From contig JAPWGK010000004.1 of assembly GCA_029641185.1 (NCBI GenBank), positions 1,488,001 through 1,552,000 of the forward strand: 64,000 nt of DNA. Reading direction: 5' to 3'. This DNA is from Pseudofabraea citricarpa. Its lineage: Eukaryota > Ascomycota > Leotiomycetes > Helotiales > Dermateaceae. Positions 10,865-22,818 of the stretch are shown piece by piece (within the stretch, counting starts at the first letter, position 1; each line of letters opens with the position of its first letter). The position numbers and the translations under genes were made by a program. A model generated the notes under the pieces. It saw only the letters and a program-made list of their open reading frames with translations, made no database searches and was not told the DNA's origin.

Positions 10865-13800
10865 ACTGGCTGGCTGGCTGGTGGTGGTGGTGGTGGTGGA
10901 TGGTTTTGCTGGCGGTATGGTGACGTGACAGGGCCCCGGTAGAGCGGTAGACGGGAAACGACGTGCAGTACAGTACGCAGGCAGAGGTGTGAGATGTGAC
11001 GGAGAGGTGAGGTCGAATTGACTTTGAAGGTGGGAGGGGATGCAAAAGGCTGTTCCAACTTCCCTAGAGGTTGCGGTGTGATACGTGTATGGAGGTGGGA
11101 GTGGGTGTACAATCGACAGCGAGCCTTTATGATAAGCAAGCTAAAGCGTGACACAAAAAGGGGGTCGCGATGGGGAGGGGAGAGCACTACGGGTAGGGTG
11201 TAATAGGGTGTGGGATGTGAGATGGGGCAGAGCAGAGCAGAGCAGAGCAGAGAGAAAGAGAAAACGAGATAGCGTAGATGGTGAAGGGATGGCAGTGGAA
11301 GTGGGTAGTGAGTTGAGTAGTCCGCAGCGCTTTGAGCCGTTGGTGGCTTTACTGTAGGGAGTTGCTGGAGTTGCTGTTGTTCATCCTGAGCTAATGGGGT
11401 ATTGGATATCTGCCGCCCTGCCTATCGACTGGCTGTGACAGGCTTGAGCAGGCGTTAGAGTTTATGACAGCGGCCCGATGCTGGCAAGTTCAGGCAAATC
11501 CCGCTGTTCTGTGCTTCTTCCAGGGTCTCCACGGCTTCCAGGGCTTCCAGCGGGCCTCTCAGCTCTCAGGGCTGCAGCATCGTGCACTGTACGGTAGAGG
11601 TACTGTACTGTACAGGATCCTCCAGAGGCCCAGTCCTTCCAGGCCATTCTCAGCCCCCCAAACCCTCCCCTCCCCCACTCCCCATCCCATCCTCTTCACC
11701 CCCCCAAGCCCAAGCCGAAGCCGTTCGGCATATCTGCGGCTTCCCAGGGCCATCCTGCCGCATTGGTGTAAACCTCGTAGTAGGCCAAACAGAGGTTAAT
11801 GTACTTTCGTACCCCTAGTTCTTAGTCGTGCCGCTTTGATCAAGTTTACCGAGAACTGGGTAATCATAGCCTTGGATATCTAAAAGGCAAATAAAAGCGG
11901 CGAAGAAACGTTAACGGTTGATAGGCTGACTACCCTAGAACCACTCTAGAACCACCCCAGAACATGCTAGAACCTCTTTAACCTCGGTTTCGCCGTAGAG
12001 GAAAAGCCAATGTTGTTGTTCCCCACAGTTGCCCACTCTCGACTCTTTACGATTACTCCTCACTCATAAGGCCTCGCAATCCAACATCATATCACATCAC
12101 ATCACATCACACACTCGGTGCTTTGCTCATTTCCTCTCATGCAGGAAAGAGGCGTTCTACTGTAGCAACCTCATCGATACCGCTGTCCAGTGTCCTCACA
12201 CCAGAACAGAACTTCTTCGCCGACCGACTGCGCTTGTCCAAACGCGGTACTTGGGTCGGCATTACCCGCCCCTGGGTGCCCTGGCCTGCGTTGCCTGACT
12301 TGGCGGTTGCAGATTCGTCTGTATTACGACAAGTGACCTTTACTCGGTCGCTAGCAGGACAGATGGACTTGCAGAAATCGATCTGAGCATCGAGCAGCAC
12401 GCGACAGGCCACTTCGCGCCCCTGGAAATACAACCCTAGATGTCTCTAGCGACCGACGACGTGTGACAAGGTCAACGCGGAAACGCGTGTCTCCACGCTG
12501 AGCTCATATCATACCACCTGTCAAGCGTGCGTGCGTGCGTGCGAGCGAGAAGAAAGACGCGAGAGCGGTGCGAAGTTGGAAAACGTCGACTCTTTGAGGG
12601 AATCTTCTTGATATTGCTCCATCGATCTGCGTACTACGCGGATAACGGAACGGGCGACGATTAGCCGTCTGCCATGGAAGATCCCTATAGCGCAACGCTC
12701 AGATGAATCCAAGTGCCCAGATGGGTGAGCGGGAGGATTTTTCTCTTATCTGAATTGAGAAGTCTTAACTGTGGTACCGAGCACGGCAATCCTAAGAGAA
12801 AAAATCGGGTTTCTCATGACGTGATTTGACGACGGCTGTTAGAGTTGCATTGCTCTTTGCGTGCAGAAACTTTACCTGTATGTCTCAGTCGGAGCTGCTA
12901 GCCACTTGCACTCTCTCGGAAAGCCATCCGCAGTTGGCTATTTGACAGCCGTTGGAACACAAACCAACATCCAAGGATCCAACAGAATGATTTAATTTAA
13001 AATTGATCAAGTGATGTGATCAATAATCTACAGTCCGGGCAAGAATTGTCTTTGGAACAACCACAAGTTGGTTCGCACGATGGCTTACAGGTTACGAAGC
13101 GATCGGCTATCTGAACGTCGAGCAAGTATTGTAAGACATCGTGTACAGAAGCATATCAAGCGATGAGCTCGGGTATCATATCTCGTGTTTTCACATACTC
13201 GCTAACCTGTAGCGGTAGTAACAGGCACAAGGAAACACAAGCATGCCTCTGCTGGTATAGTATTCATATCGAAGCTGCTCTCACGGTCCTCACCGAGGGA
13301 ATCGTGGAAGAATGTAACAGCAGAGATGTTCACTTAGCTGGATGTTCATTTCCCCAGGCATAGTCGTTCTTCAAGACAAGAATGAATTATATGTGCCAGT
13401 CCAGCGTTTTATAATACAAGATTATGCGACAAAACATCTGTAGCTGGTCTGAAACCTTTCTCTACATCTCTTTTAGAGAAATATTTATCACTGATCCCAA
13501 TTTTGGGATGGTTAATCATCGCTGTGTAGTTATCAGCTGTGTCAAATAACATTCCACACGTCAACGTCTATCAATCATGCTGTCAAAAGGTCGTGTTTGG
13601 TGGCGATGCCACGTGACACAACAGGACAACACATCTCTCGTTCTTTGGTATGATGCGAGGTTCTACAAATGAGACTTCCAGTCATATAACCTCAATTTTT
13701 TATGTGGAAACCCACTACCTGGCTTCCCTCTCACACTTTGAACTCAAACCTCAAGTGGATTGACACCACGTGATGGAATATTGAACAGGCAGCAGGACTA

Positions 13801-14072
13801 CATCAAGCTCGAACCTCTAGAGGAATTCGTAAAAACAGGGCAGACTCAAGTTAGGCTGGTTCAAATTCATACCATCTATCTGATACAACACTCAACCTTA
13901 GCAAAAGCCATACTGTAGTCTCAGAAAGCGACGGCTTACCACGTGGTACGACACCCATCCACTTCTTGATTCTGCAGTAACAGCACGAGATTCGACCTGC
14001 TATCTTCTCTAGTAACGTGGTATATCATGTATATTACAGCACGAAGATACCCTTGCGTAATACAGGGTGAAG
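10865..14072. other. 3.2 kb gene-poor region
   Basis: No supported gene. Short repeats include a GGCT/GGTGGT tract just upstream of the prenyltransferase start (10866-10900), AGAGC pentamers (11228-11252), ATCAC repeats (12085-12112) and GCGTGCGT (12528-12542). From about 12700 to 14000 the DNA is AT-richer with several homopurine/homopyrimidine stretches, resembling degenerate non-coding DNA. I found no terminal inverted repeats or transposase-like frames. Confidence 0.5.
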
Positions 14073-14567
14073 ATGGCGCTTCTCGATATCTTTATCCTCG
14101 CACAGAATGTCGACCTAGCAGCCGAGCTACTTGAGGTTCGGCTTGCGGCTGGCGTACTACCAGGGCTACATACATATCTTCCTGTTATGAGGTACACCTA
14201 TGTTCCGATTATGAAGTCGCCAGACTTTGCCCAGTATATGAGGTTGTATTATAGGTCATATCATGCGGACTAGCTTGCCGGGATGAATATGAGGACAGTT
14301 TACTACAGACAGCATCAAAGGAATATCCGGAACGCTATCCGCAATGGGGATTACGAAATAAGAATTTGCTCTGCTTCTGAGGATGACGAGAAACTCTTCA
14401 CGTGAGCAGTAAAGGCGAGGTTGGCAGCAGGCTTGGCAATAATGCTGAGGAAGTTGGGAGCTTCCCGTGACGAAGATAAAGAACAGGACGAAGAAGGCGA
14501 TAACTGGTCTAGCATGTACGTGCAATACTCTTTAGAACCATTTCCAGTCATCATTTGTTTAAAATAA
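14073..14567 (+). pseudogene. Broken ORF with two in-frame stops, family unknown
   Basis: From the ATG at 14073 one frame stays protein-like for 164 codons but is interrupted by TAG (14271-14273) and TGA (14403-14405) before a final TAA at 14565. Segments read MALLDIFILAQNVDLAAELL, then MNMRTVYYRQHQRNIRNAIR, then KARLAAGLAIMLRKLGASRD and an acidic run. Both stops are one C-to-T step from CAG and CGA, the kind of change RIP makes. Alternatively GTGAGC at 14402 is an intron donor, removing the second stop. A minus-strand frame (14677-14351) overlaps the end and is also open, so the coding strand is not certain. Confidence 0.35.
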
Positions 14568-14965
14568 GTCTGATGAACAAGAACCTCGATTGAGGCACCA
14601 GTTGATGAAATTGTAGTGTCCTTGGACATCAAGCTGTTATTGTCTAAAACAACTAAAACAACTTTAGAATCAGACACTGCACGCCCTATAAAAACTGTGA
14701 GATTTTCACTAACTACCTAGTAGCTATATAGTTTAAAGTAGCCATGAGATTGTGAATCCACCATGGCACTTGCGTATGCTTGCCAGGCATCCATTCTAAC
14801 AGTTCGATCCCACAATTCCTAACATTAAGGGAGCCTGATCTCGCAGAGCGGGAAACTTCTTGTATTTAAACAAGCCATCTACTCTTTTGTTTTTCCTGGT
14901 AATCAAACTATCCATTATACCACACTCCTTCACAGCACTCACTCACGTACGCTTCCAGCAACACA
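14568..14965. other. Short intergenic, promoter of next gene
   Basis: No gene seen. AT-rich, with a TATTTAAA-like element at 14862 and a C-rich leader just before the next ATG. Confidence 0.45.
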
Positions 14966-15571
14966 ATGTCCAATCCAAACACCGACCTCCAAAAGCTCGT
15001 CACCGAAGCCGCAATAGCCATCAGCAACATCATGGGCACCGAGGCATACGCAGTAGTAGGCGGCGCCGCGTGCAACCTGCTAGGATCCGAACGAGCCACG
15101 ACAGACGTAGACATCGTCGTACCTCGAGGACAAACAGCCTCAGCACGAGCTCGGTTTCGAGAATCGGACCAGTTCAGCGTCGAGCCCGCGACGGCACACA
15201 CATACTACAAATGCAAGACTGGCGAGGCGGCTCCGGTCGAGATCCAGATCCAGATCCTCACGCCGCCGGTCTTGTTCTGCGAAGCCTTTGACGCCTCGAC
15301 GCCCGTGCTCCAGGTCCTGGGCGTCAACGTCCTGAAACCAAGCCTCGTCCTCAACGCCCTGTGCAAATCGCTGCTGGCTCGTCGTGCCCATGGCGGCCAG
15401 AAGCCGTCCGATGCTGAGGATATTCTCTTCCTCCTGCGCTACTTCGCAGGGAGCGGTCCCCGGTTGCTGATGGCTGAGGTCCCGAATGCTACCAGGGCTT
15501 TTGTGGATTGGTTCGTGCAGATTTATGGGAACAGGCAGCGCTGGGTCGATGCAGGTTTTCATGTCGATTGA
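14966..15571 (+). CDS. Nucleotidyltransferase-fold protein (AbiEii/MNT-like), function unknown
   Basis: Intronless, 201 aa. Residues 30-52 read VVGGAACNLLGSERATTDVD followed by IVV: the nucleotidyltransferase signature of a Gly-Gly turn, then R-x-T-x-D-x-D with acidic residues at about 47 and 49 that would bind metal. The rest has a region like the small C-terminal helical domain of AbiEii/MNT-type proteins (residues about 110-160, with a basic patch SLLARRAHGGQKPSDAED that places a KxxDAxD-like motif where these families have it). No antitoxin-like partner is adjacent. Fungal proteins of this type are usually annotated as hypothetical; activity is unproven. The start is the first ATG after a pyrimidine-rich leader. 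The coding sequence is GC-rich compared with the AT-rich flanks. Confidence 0.72.
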   Translation: MSNPNTDLQKLVTEAAIAISNIMGTEAYAVVGGAACNLLGSERATTDVDIVVPRGQTASARARFRESDQFSVEPATAHTYYKCKTGEAAPVEIQIQILTPPVLFCEAFDASTPVLQVLGVNVLKPSLVLNALCKSLLARRAHGGQKPSDAEDILFLLRYFAGSGPRLLMAEVPNATRAFVDWFVQIYGNRQRWVDAGFHVD

Positions 15572-16996
15572 TTCGGGATTGCTGTGCTGGTCAAGCGAGG
15601 GTGTGTTCGAAGCGAGCTTGCTTGCTTTCTTGCTTGCTATCTACCGGGGGTTTTCGACTGTGTTGGATGGGCATCGAGCAGCTGCGAGCTTGGTTTAGTG
15701 TGTCGTTGATATTGTGATGCGAAAACACTTGAGTCTATTCTATGCTTGAAATATAACCCGTCGTACTTGTGAAGGCACTCGTATCATTCAGTTACCGTCT
15801 GGTTTTTGAGTTGCAGAGAGCCTTGTGTTGCAAGTGTCTTGTCGTTATCAGACACTTACTTGCCCCAGGTACAAGAGAATCGGACCATTACAAGTTAAAC
15901 AGAAACAACTTTACAAGTAGTTGGATCGTTATTAATAGCCTGTAGGACAAGATATCTGAGAGAGGGTGTGGAGTTTTGAAGTGCTCGTAATCAAGACTCT
16001 AAGCGAGCAAGTCTACTGTCGACTTGGTTGAGTAACAAATGCCAAAATCTATTGAGAAAGAAGATATCTTATCATTGACTAAGTACTTAGTTAAAAAACC
16101 CCTGCTGGATTCAAGTGAACCGTGGCAATCTTCACGTACGTTGAACACACCAAAACGTACCAAAAAATCTCTGTAGACCTACTAACTCGCCAGCTAAGCT
16201 CCTCTCAAATGCGCAATTGGCTCTTTGGGTTTCTCGAAGAATAATTTCTCTACTTCGATAGCGTTTTGAGCGGAGAATCTACATTTACTCGGGAAACCTG
16301 TGATGCAAACCGTAGAGGTGTTTCTGCCAAGTATGTGCTATTTGCCTGCAGCCTCAGCCTCATTCTCAAGTGTTATCTAGAGTGAAGCTGTCGCCGAACT
16401 ACGATAAACACCAAGTCTTTTGTCTAAAGTCAAATATATTTGAGATATGAGTCTGTGGTGGAGAATCAATCATCCTATCGGATTTAACTACTTGCATTTC
16501 TTTGATGCATCTCTTGAGCCGCACCTTCTGGACTCTGCTGGGCTCGAGGTGAGTTGGAAAATTTAGTAAGCATTTTCTAGCAAGCGAAGGTCTCAACCAC
16601 GATCCTCACGGGCATTTCAATGCGATCAGGCCGATTGCTTAAGCAGTGCAAGACTTCGGTCGGGAATTTATGAGCTCTTTTTAGGTTGCGGCGTGCAATA
16701 TCTACCGGCGTGAGGCGATAGGGCTATCATCGGCCAAATGTTGGATAAACACGAGGGCTGTTTAGGCGTTACCGAAGCTGTACGGAATCTGGTTTGCAGA
16801 ACAAGACATGCAAGACGCAAAATTTGCATATCAGTGTAGCAAGAGCTTTACGAGGAGTGCAGTCTGGGCTTGTTGGGGCAAGTGTACGGTAATATGGGCT
16901 TGTGGCAGAATCATATAACCAGTGAAGCCGTAATGTGAGTAAACACAATCGAATTTCTATATGCTGATGTATCATCATGCTACTTCTAAATAGCAC
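15572..16996. other. AT-rich intergenic, nothing recognised
   Basis: The 3' flanks of the nucleotidyltransferase-fold gene and of the minus-strand 7TM gene. Only short frames without motifs; no repeats beyond short T/A tracts. Confidence 0.5.
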
Positions 16997-18109
16997 CTAC
17001 TCAGTCCGTGGACCTTTGACATCGTGGACCTCTTCAACAGACTCTGGATCCTTAACCGTATCTCCTCTCCTGAGGAGCGACTTGAGGCCAGGAAGAGTGG
17101 TGGTGATTAAAGCCAATGCCATTTCTAGCATACTGAAGATATCTGCATCACGTCAGCTTTGGCTCGCATCACATCGGACGTTCAATGTGCGTCTGGCATA
17201 ACTCACAAACGAAGTTGGGTTGCGAATAGACAGTTTCCAAAGTTGCAAACCGAACAGCACAGAAGACAAGCGTGATGAAACCCATGACAAAAGTAATCAG
17301 GATTCCAATCTTCAAGTCCTTGGCGACTTCATTGAGCAGAAAGAGTGGTAAGGTGTAGACTATTCGCAGATCCACGTTAGTAATCTGCCTGCTTTTGCAG
17401 CATTCTCAAGCTAGCGAGGGGGTAAGGCACGTACTGAAGATGTAGCACGACAGGTTAAGGGCGAAGTTGACATAGAAGGGAATGGGAGCGTAGAAAACAT
17501 TGCATGCGCCCTCTTCCTGCGACCACTGCACGGATACCTTTCCTCCGCAGTAGAAGGTATCATCGAAGAGGATGGTGATATAGCTGGCGCAGACATAGGC
17601 AGTCACGGCATATAATGCCAACCGAAGCTTCGGTCGGGTGGCTGGGAAGGTTCCCCAGTAGAAAGCCAACATGCTCAATTTCGGAAATCCTATACCGACA
17701 TCGTAGAAGTAATTGGATGCAAAAGAGATCTAGTTGCGGAATGTTAGTTGGTGTTTTCTGTAAACCTATCTACTGAGACGACAACAGGATACAGCGAGGT
17801 GTACATACCTTGGATAGCTTGACTGAATAGATTTCGTCGTCCATCGCGCCAATTTGATACGTCAATGTATCTGTTATGATCAAGGCAATTGCATCGAGTC
17901 CAGCGATGATGAGAATAATATCAGAGAGAAGAAGCCTCGAGCGTTCCCGAATTAATCGAACATATAGCCGGAGGGCGATCAAAGCTAGCGAAAAGACGAG
18001 TAGGATCCATTCTCCGATCTTGGTCAAGTTAATATTTATCCCTTTGAAATATAGAATCTGTAGTAATTTCGTAACTAACCATATCACCGCGACCCGAAAG
18101 GTAAGCCAT
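16997..18109 (-). CDS. Seven-transmembrane rhodopsin-like protein (PTH11-related), copy A
   Basis: Five exons on the minus strand: 18109-18080, 18018-17809, 17729-17435, 17359-17207, 17142-16997; 277 aa. It opens MAYLSGRGDM, then IGEWILLVFSLALIALRLYV (TM1). Seven hydrophobic segments can be counted, ending with YIFSMLEMALALITTTLPGL. Motifs shared with the fungal rhodopsin-domain/PTH11-like family include LLLSDIILIIAGLDAIAL, a FASNYFYDVGIGFPKLSMLA segment, and conserved Cys/Trp in the extracellular loop (FYCGGKVSVQW...ACNVF). There is no CFEM domain and only a short cytoplasmic tail (about 25 aa). It is head-to-head with a paralogue at 19452; exon lengths and intron phases match (exon 3 is 295 nt in both). 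Possible role: surface sensing; ligand unknown. Confidence 0.88.
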
Positions 18110-19451
18110 TTTGGCTAGTGAACCAAAAAGGCAGCAGTTGCACGTAAAGTGCAAAGTCCGTTGTTGTTACTGTTGTCGTGAAACAACAAGAACGGGAGAT
18201 TTCTTACCAGAATTCCAGTCAGTGTGGCTAAAGTCGTCAAGTGGAAAGGAAATATGTAATATATAAGTTCACCTCCGCCAACTTGGTCTCCACCTTTTTA
18301 AATCGCGACGATAAGCATTGGTGGCAGCTCCACGATCCCAGTACGTGCTCCACTTTCCGTACAGCTCATGGTAACAGTAATATATATGCAACGCATGATA
18401 GGTCAATGGCATCGATTCCCAACACAAAGCCACCGAGTGGTCTGATGAGTTTATTACCCTGGATGGGGTGACATTGGCAGAGGCGGACCCGATTTGTGGA
18501 ATGGCGCGTACTTTTATCTCTCTCCCGGTCCCTATTCCCCAAACGTGCACATACATACATGCATGAAATTCCGTAGAAGTCCTCCGGAGGGAGGAAATTT
18601 TGAATTCAACGCTTATTGGATCTATCCAGGGTCCGGATAGATTGCCGCGACCTCCGGCCATGCACCCAGCTGAGGACGGAAGGTGCTCGCTTCGAGCAAA
18701 AATTAAAGATTTGATATCCTGAAAAGAATGAGAGAACCCGAGCGGTTTGTAATGATGGAAATCTAGAGACCTTCAAGTTTGCAAGAATTGTCATCTGGTC
18801 CCATCTGCACATTTCAGCGCTTGTCGGCCAGATTTATCCCCCATTGAATCAATCAGCCAACCGAGAAAATTCGTATGTCGTGTATTACCATAAGCGGTCG
18901 TACCTGCAGGAGGCTGCGGCGTGAGTGTTGGATTTCATCTACATGCTCGTATCAACACAGGATTTCTGACCCTGATGAGACACGCAATCCAGGGATCTTG
19001 CGAAATTTCTTTTTAATGAGTAGAAGATTGCAGGCTGCAGCGTGAGAGATTCTGCAAAGGTGCTTCGGAACACGGAGTACTGTGGTTTGAATGCTGTCAT
19101 ACTAATCAAGACTTCGCATGACACAATACTCCATACAGAGGGACCTGGATGGAAGGTATACCATAGGTAGGTAAACTTGGTAGGTGGTGGTGAAAACCCG
19201 AAGTTACATCTCCTCCCTTACACTTATGGGTGCACAAGGCCCGATATCAGACAAAGACCTTCCAGGTACGGACTTAATTGTATGTATACTGCCTCCCTCC
19301 GACTGTTCAACCATTGTATTTGTATTGGAATACTGGCATACTGCACAACAATCATTCGCTTTTCGAAGGATCCGTGCTTGGCTTGTTGTCACTCCTCAGT
19401 AGTGTCTTCAGTCCAACTTTTCGTTACGGGCATTATTCAACAGTGTCAATC
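18110..19451. promoter_or_regulatory. Shared intergenic region between the two divergent 7TM genes
   Basis: About 1.34 kb separates the two start codons. It contains no coding exon I can support; 100-130-codon frames on both strands lack motifs. Short repeats: ACATACATACATGCATG near 18549. Position suggests it holds the regulatory sites of both receptors. Confidence 0.55.
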
Positions 19452-21033
19452 ATGGTTGCTGATCTATCAGGGAATGCGGTGATGGTAAGAAAAGCAATAT
19501 ATACCTTGGTCCCAACTGACCCGACCTGTGATGGCAGGGCTTCGAATGGTCACTATTGGCACTTGCAATTTTTCTCGTCGCTGTACGACTGGTCGTTCGG
19601 CTCCACATACAGCACAGAAAGCTTCTTCTTTCTGATATCCTTTTGGTTCTTTCGGTGTTGGATGCTCTCGCGCTCATAATATGCGATACAGAGTCTTACA
19701 AGCTCGGAGCGATGAGTGGAGGTGCCTTTACAGATGCAGACTCGGGGGTAAGCACATCGCAGTCTGAAAAAGAAGAAGAAGTCGCTCTAGCAAAGGTCAG
19801 TTGATTCGTAGATGGGGATCTCGTTAAAAGTTAGAACTCAGTTGTCACATTTCTTTCAATCTTTCTCTCGATTTTCATATAGTACCAAATTAAAAATGTC
19901 TAGTTTCGGCTTATTATACTGTGCGATCTCAAGCTAACGGAGGTGAGGTGTAGTATTCATTCGCGTCGAATTATTTTTATGACAGCGGCATCTACTTCCC
20001 AAAATTCACGATTCTAGCCTTTTACCTCCAGCTGTTTCCTGTGACGAAGCCACGACTGCGCGGGACATTGTATTTCGTGTCAGCCTTCACGATCACCGCC
20101 TTTCTGTGTACAGTGTTTCTCGATACCTTCTGGTGCGGTGTCAACGTATCGAGTAACTGGTCAACCGAACCAGATGCATGCTCAACATTCAACTCGATAC
20201 AAGTTTTCCGAATCGATTGGTCACTGAATATAGCATCCGACCTCATGAGTGTGTAACCATATTCAAGTTTTTTTAATCGACGTCGGTGCATAAGAGTGTA
20301 GAACATTACTGATTCGCATCCTCTATCTAGTTTTCTTCCTCCCCTTCCCACTCCTACGAGAACTCAAGTTAAGAACGCGCCAGATCGCTGGTCTGGGCGT
20401 GACGTTTGCTCTGGGGGCAATTACCATGGCCGTTAGCATTGCGCGGTTTATTTCGGTACAGGAGACCGACTTATATAATACGTTGTGTATGTTACATAGA
20501 TTTCTCTCCTCTCTTACATTGTGCCAGAGTTTACTGTCTTCGACTCTGCTCATCCCGTTGGGTATTTACAAGAGTTGCTCGCTTATGTTCTCCTTCTAGA
20601 TGTGTGGTCCATGGCTGAAATGGCCGTGGCAATTATCGTCGTCGCTCTGCCGGCTCTCAGCTCTCTTCTCTACCGGCGCGGGCGCAGTTCTACGAATGGC
20701 TCGAACCGAGCCAACTCACACTATATCAACACCAGCGGGACGAGAAGTCAACGCATGCCGAAAAAGCTGGCGTCCAGCACATCAGGTGAATATGCTACGT
20801 CTCGCTCTTTTGGGAACCGGGCAGATGACAGTGGCAGCGATATCGAGCTCAACCCTGTCAAGAGAGGGAGCGATGGGATTCATAAGCTGGAGGAGGTGAG
20901 TGTGGATTCACATGCGGTGGACGGTTGGGAAGAGCAGGCAAAAGAGGTACGCTGGAATAGCCAGCAAGAGCCAAAGCCGGTTGTTGGATATACCGTGGGA
21001 GCATGGTCGAAAAAAGACAGTGGCGACATTTGA
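19452..21033 (+). CDS. Seven-transmembrane rhodopsin-like protein (PTH11-related), copy B
   Basis: Five exons: 19452-19484, 19538-19795, 19954-20248, 20331-20486, 20600-21033; 391 aa. It opens MVADLSGNAVM, then GFEWSLLALAIFLVAVRLVV (TM1), paralleling copy A. Shared signatures include LLLSDILLVLSVLDALALII, YSFASNYFYDSGIYFPKF and FWCGVNVSSNW...ACSTF. It differs by an acidic insert after TM2 (SGVSTSQSEKEEE) and a long Ser/Arg-rich cytoplasmic tail (about 110 aa after TM7, with RSSTNGSNRANSHY and an acidic end), where phosphorylation or G-protein coupling could occur. Introns 2 and 4 (158 and 113 nt) are longer than local average; an extra small exon in either cannot be excluded. Intron positions and phases equal those of copy A, showing duplication with the exon structure intact. 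Confidence 0.87.
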
Positions 21034-21763
21034 GTATATAAGCTGGTAGAATATATCTGAGATGTTTTTGGGCTACTATCTAGCGCTGTCTTCTCATACA
21101 TAAGTTTGGTGTCTTGATACACTCTGGCAGGGGTTGTAAAAGTTTAGATAGTGAGTGGTAACAGCTTGGAATACCTAATTACCCCGTCACAACTTGACGA
21201 TTTTAAGCGACAAAGAGCAGACTTGAGCTGAAGCTGAGCTGCTCCTTAACTATTTCAAGCCTGTTGTACCACCCGAACTTTTATGTCTTCCAACTCACAA
21301 GCTTACTTATATGACCAGCGCAGCCTTTGCTCGGGTCTTCTCAGGTCTGCTCACCGTATACAAGAGGCTCGGGGGGAAAACCCTTCCCAGATATCTGGAG
21401 AACATAAACATACTAAACATAAACATACTATACACAACCATACCAATAGATACGAAGACTATAATATATGAAGATACTTTAGTCCCTTTGTATATCTTAC
21501 CTAATAGTCCTTTACTCCAAGAACAGCGATCTTCTCTCACTTGTCTTTTCTTCAAATCTCTTATATATATATACACAAAGCTATAGACACAAAGCCATGT
21601 ATACCATAAGTACCAAGTGAATAGAACAAAACTAGAAAATACCAAATAGAAAGGAAGAAATATTGAAACGAACGCTCTGAGCTCCAACTCTTAACACAAC
21701 TTCAACGCAATATTTCCTTCTTTCTATTGCGACATAATCATCAACTCAAAGCGCAGACAGACG
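21034..21763. other. Intergenic, AT-rich
   Basis: No supported gene. Contains repeated AACATAAACATACTA units (21411-21435) and TA-rich microsatellites (21560-21575). Confidence 0.5.
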
Positions 21764-22105
21764 ATGGGGATTTCCAGCTTATCTTCTAAGGAGCCGCAAA
21801 AGGTTACGGAAGAGGAGGAAATGCGTCAGAACATCATAGGTGAGTTTCTTCGTGCCATCCTGTGTTGCATCCCCACCCCTTCAAAGATTTCTTTTCGTCC
21901 GCTAACACTATCATCAGCAAGATTGAAAGCGAAAGCCGCCGCCGCGAAGGCTACAGCGTAAGTTGACGATGAATGGGACCTAGGGCGTCTGGAGGACTGG
22001 CATCCTGCTGATGAAGCAAGACAGGCGAAAAGAGCGCAGGCGCAGGCGCAAACCCCTGAGGCCAGCAAAGACAAAACGACTACTAACTCTCGCTCGGTAT
22101 TTTAA
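21764..22105 (+). CDS. Putative small Ala/Lys/Gln-rich protein, model uncertain
   Basis: Proposed exons 21764-21839, 21918-21957, 22021-22105 (66 aa). Exon 1 reads MGISSLSSKEPQKVTEEEEM; it joins through a good GTGAGT...CAG intron to an Ala/Lys helix, and a GTAAGT donor at 21958 removes an in-frame TAA to join AQAKRAQAQAQTPEASKDKT to a stop at 22103. All three segments and the sequence between them lie in one reading frame, so without the second splice the protein would end at 21961 (39 aa with only intron 1 removed), and the downstream stretch (VDDEWDLGRLEDWHPADEAR) would be an open extension behind a TAA. No family recognised. The MG start could be myristoylated. Confidence 0.4.
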
Positions 22106-22818
22106 CCATATCAAAATCCAGGTGAAGGCCACAGAAATCAATAGGAGATCTGCGATTGCACTCTGAGGGAGCCTCGTTGACCCGCAAGCCACCGAGCAGT
22201 GGAGGAAGCATTTCAATAGATTGAAGTAACAGTCTTTATATTTATTTCCAGCCGTTGCTACATTGTACTACTATATGTTCTGTGATGGAGCGAGGTCCTT
22301 TGGAAGAGTATTAATATATGCTACTGCGTGCAAGATTCTCGAGGATGGTTTACTGGCGTTTTGGCATGTGACACATAGTTGGATTGAAGATCAAAATAAA
22401 TACCCATCTATGAATATTATCATGCTCTAGTCTGCTACTAGTAGAGACTGTGGATGACTAGATCTATCAACAAGTTAAGAAAGAAACACGGATAGACTAT
22501 CAGCCGTCAGATCACACTCTCAGACTAAATTCATAACCTTAACTAGACTACTAGGAAATTTGTTTATAGAGTATTGTGTGCCTTCTTTAGGCCTATAGAC
22601 GGCCAGAAAAGTGATTAATCAGGTCCAAAGACAGAAATAGAGAGTGCTCATTCAATATTGAGATACCAATATATAATTTCCTAATTCATTAACCATAAAA
22701 TATATCCGCTCCTCGTACCATCTCATTCCATCACATCCCCTTGCCTCACATACACACATACATTAGCTTCTTCTGCCTATTCTTTCCCCCCACACATCGA
22801 CTCTCTCTTTCAGCCACT
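22106..22818. other. Intergenic, AT-rich
   Basis: No gene seen; the 3' flank of the Bim1-like gene lies at its right end. Confidence 0.5.

Noticed and set aside
14351..14677. 108-codon minus-strand frame (SDSKVVLVVLDNN...)
   Set aside because: Begins at GTG, has no recognised motif, and mirrors the broken plus-strand frame; strand undecided, so not called as a gene.
14800..14812. GTTCGATCCC, resembling a tRNA B box
   Set aside because: No A box or pairing acceptor and anticodon stems at proper spacing.
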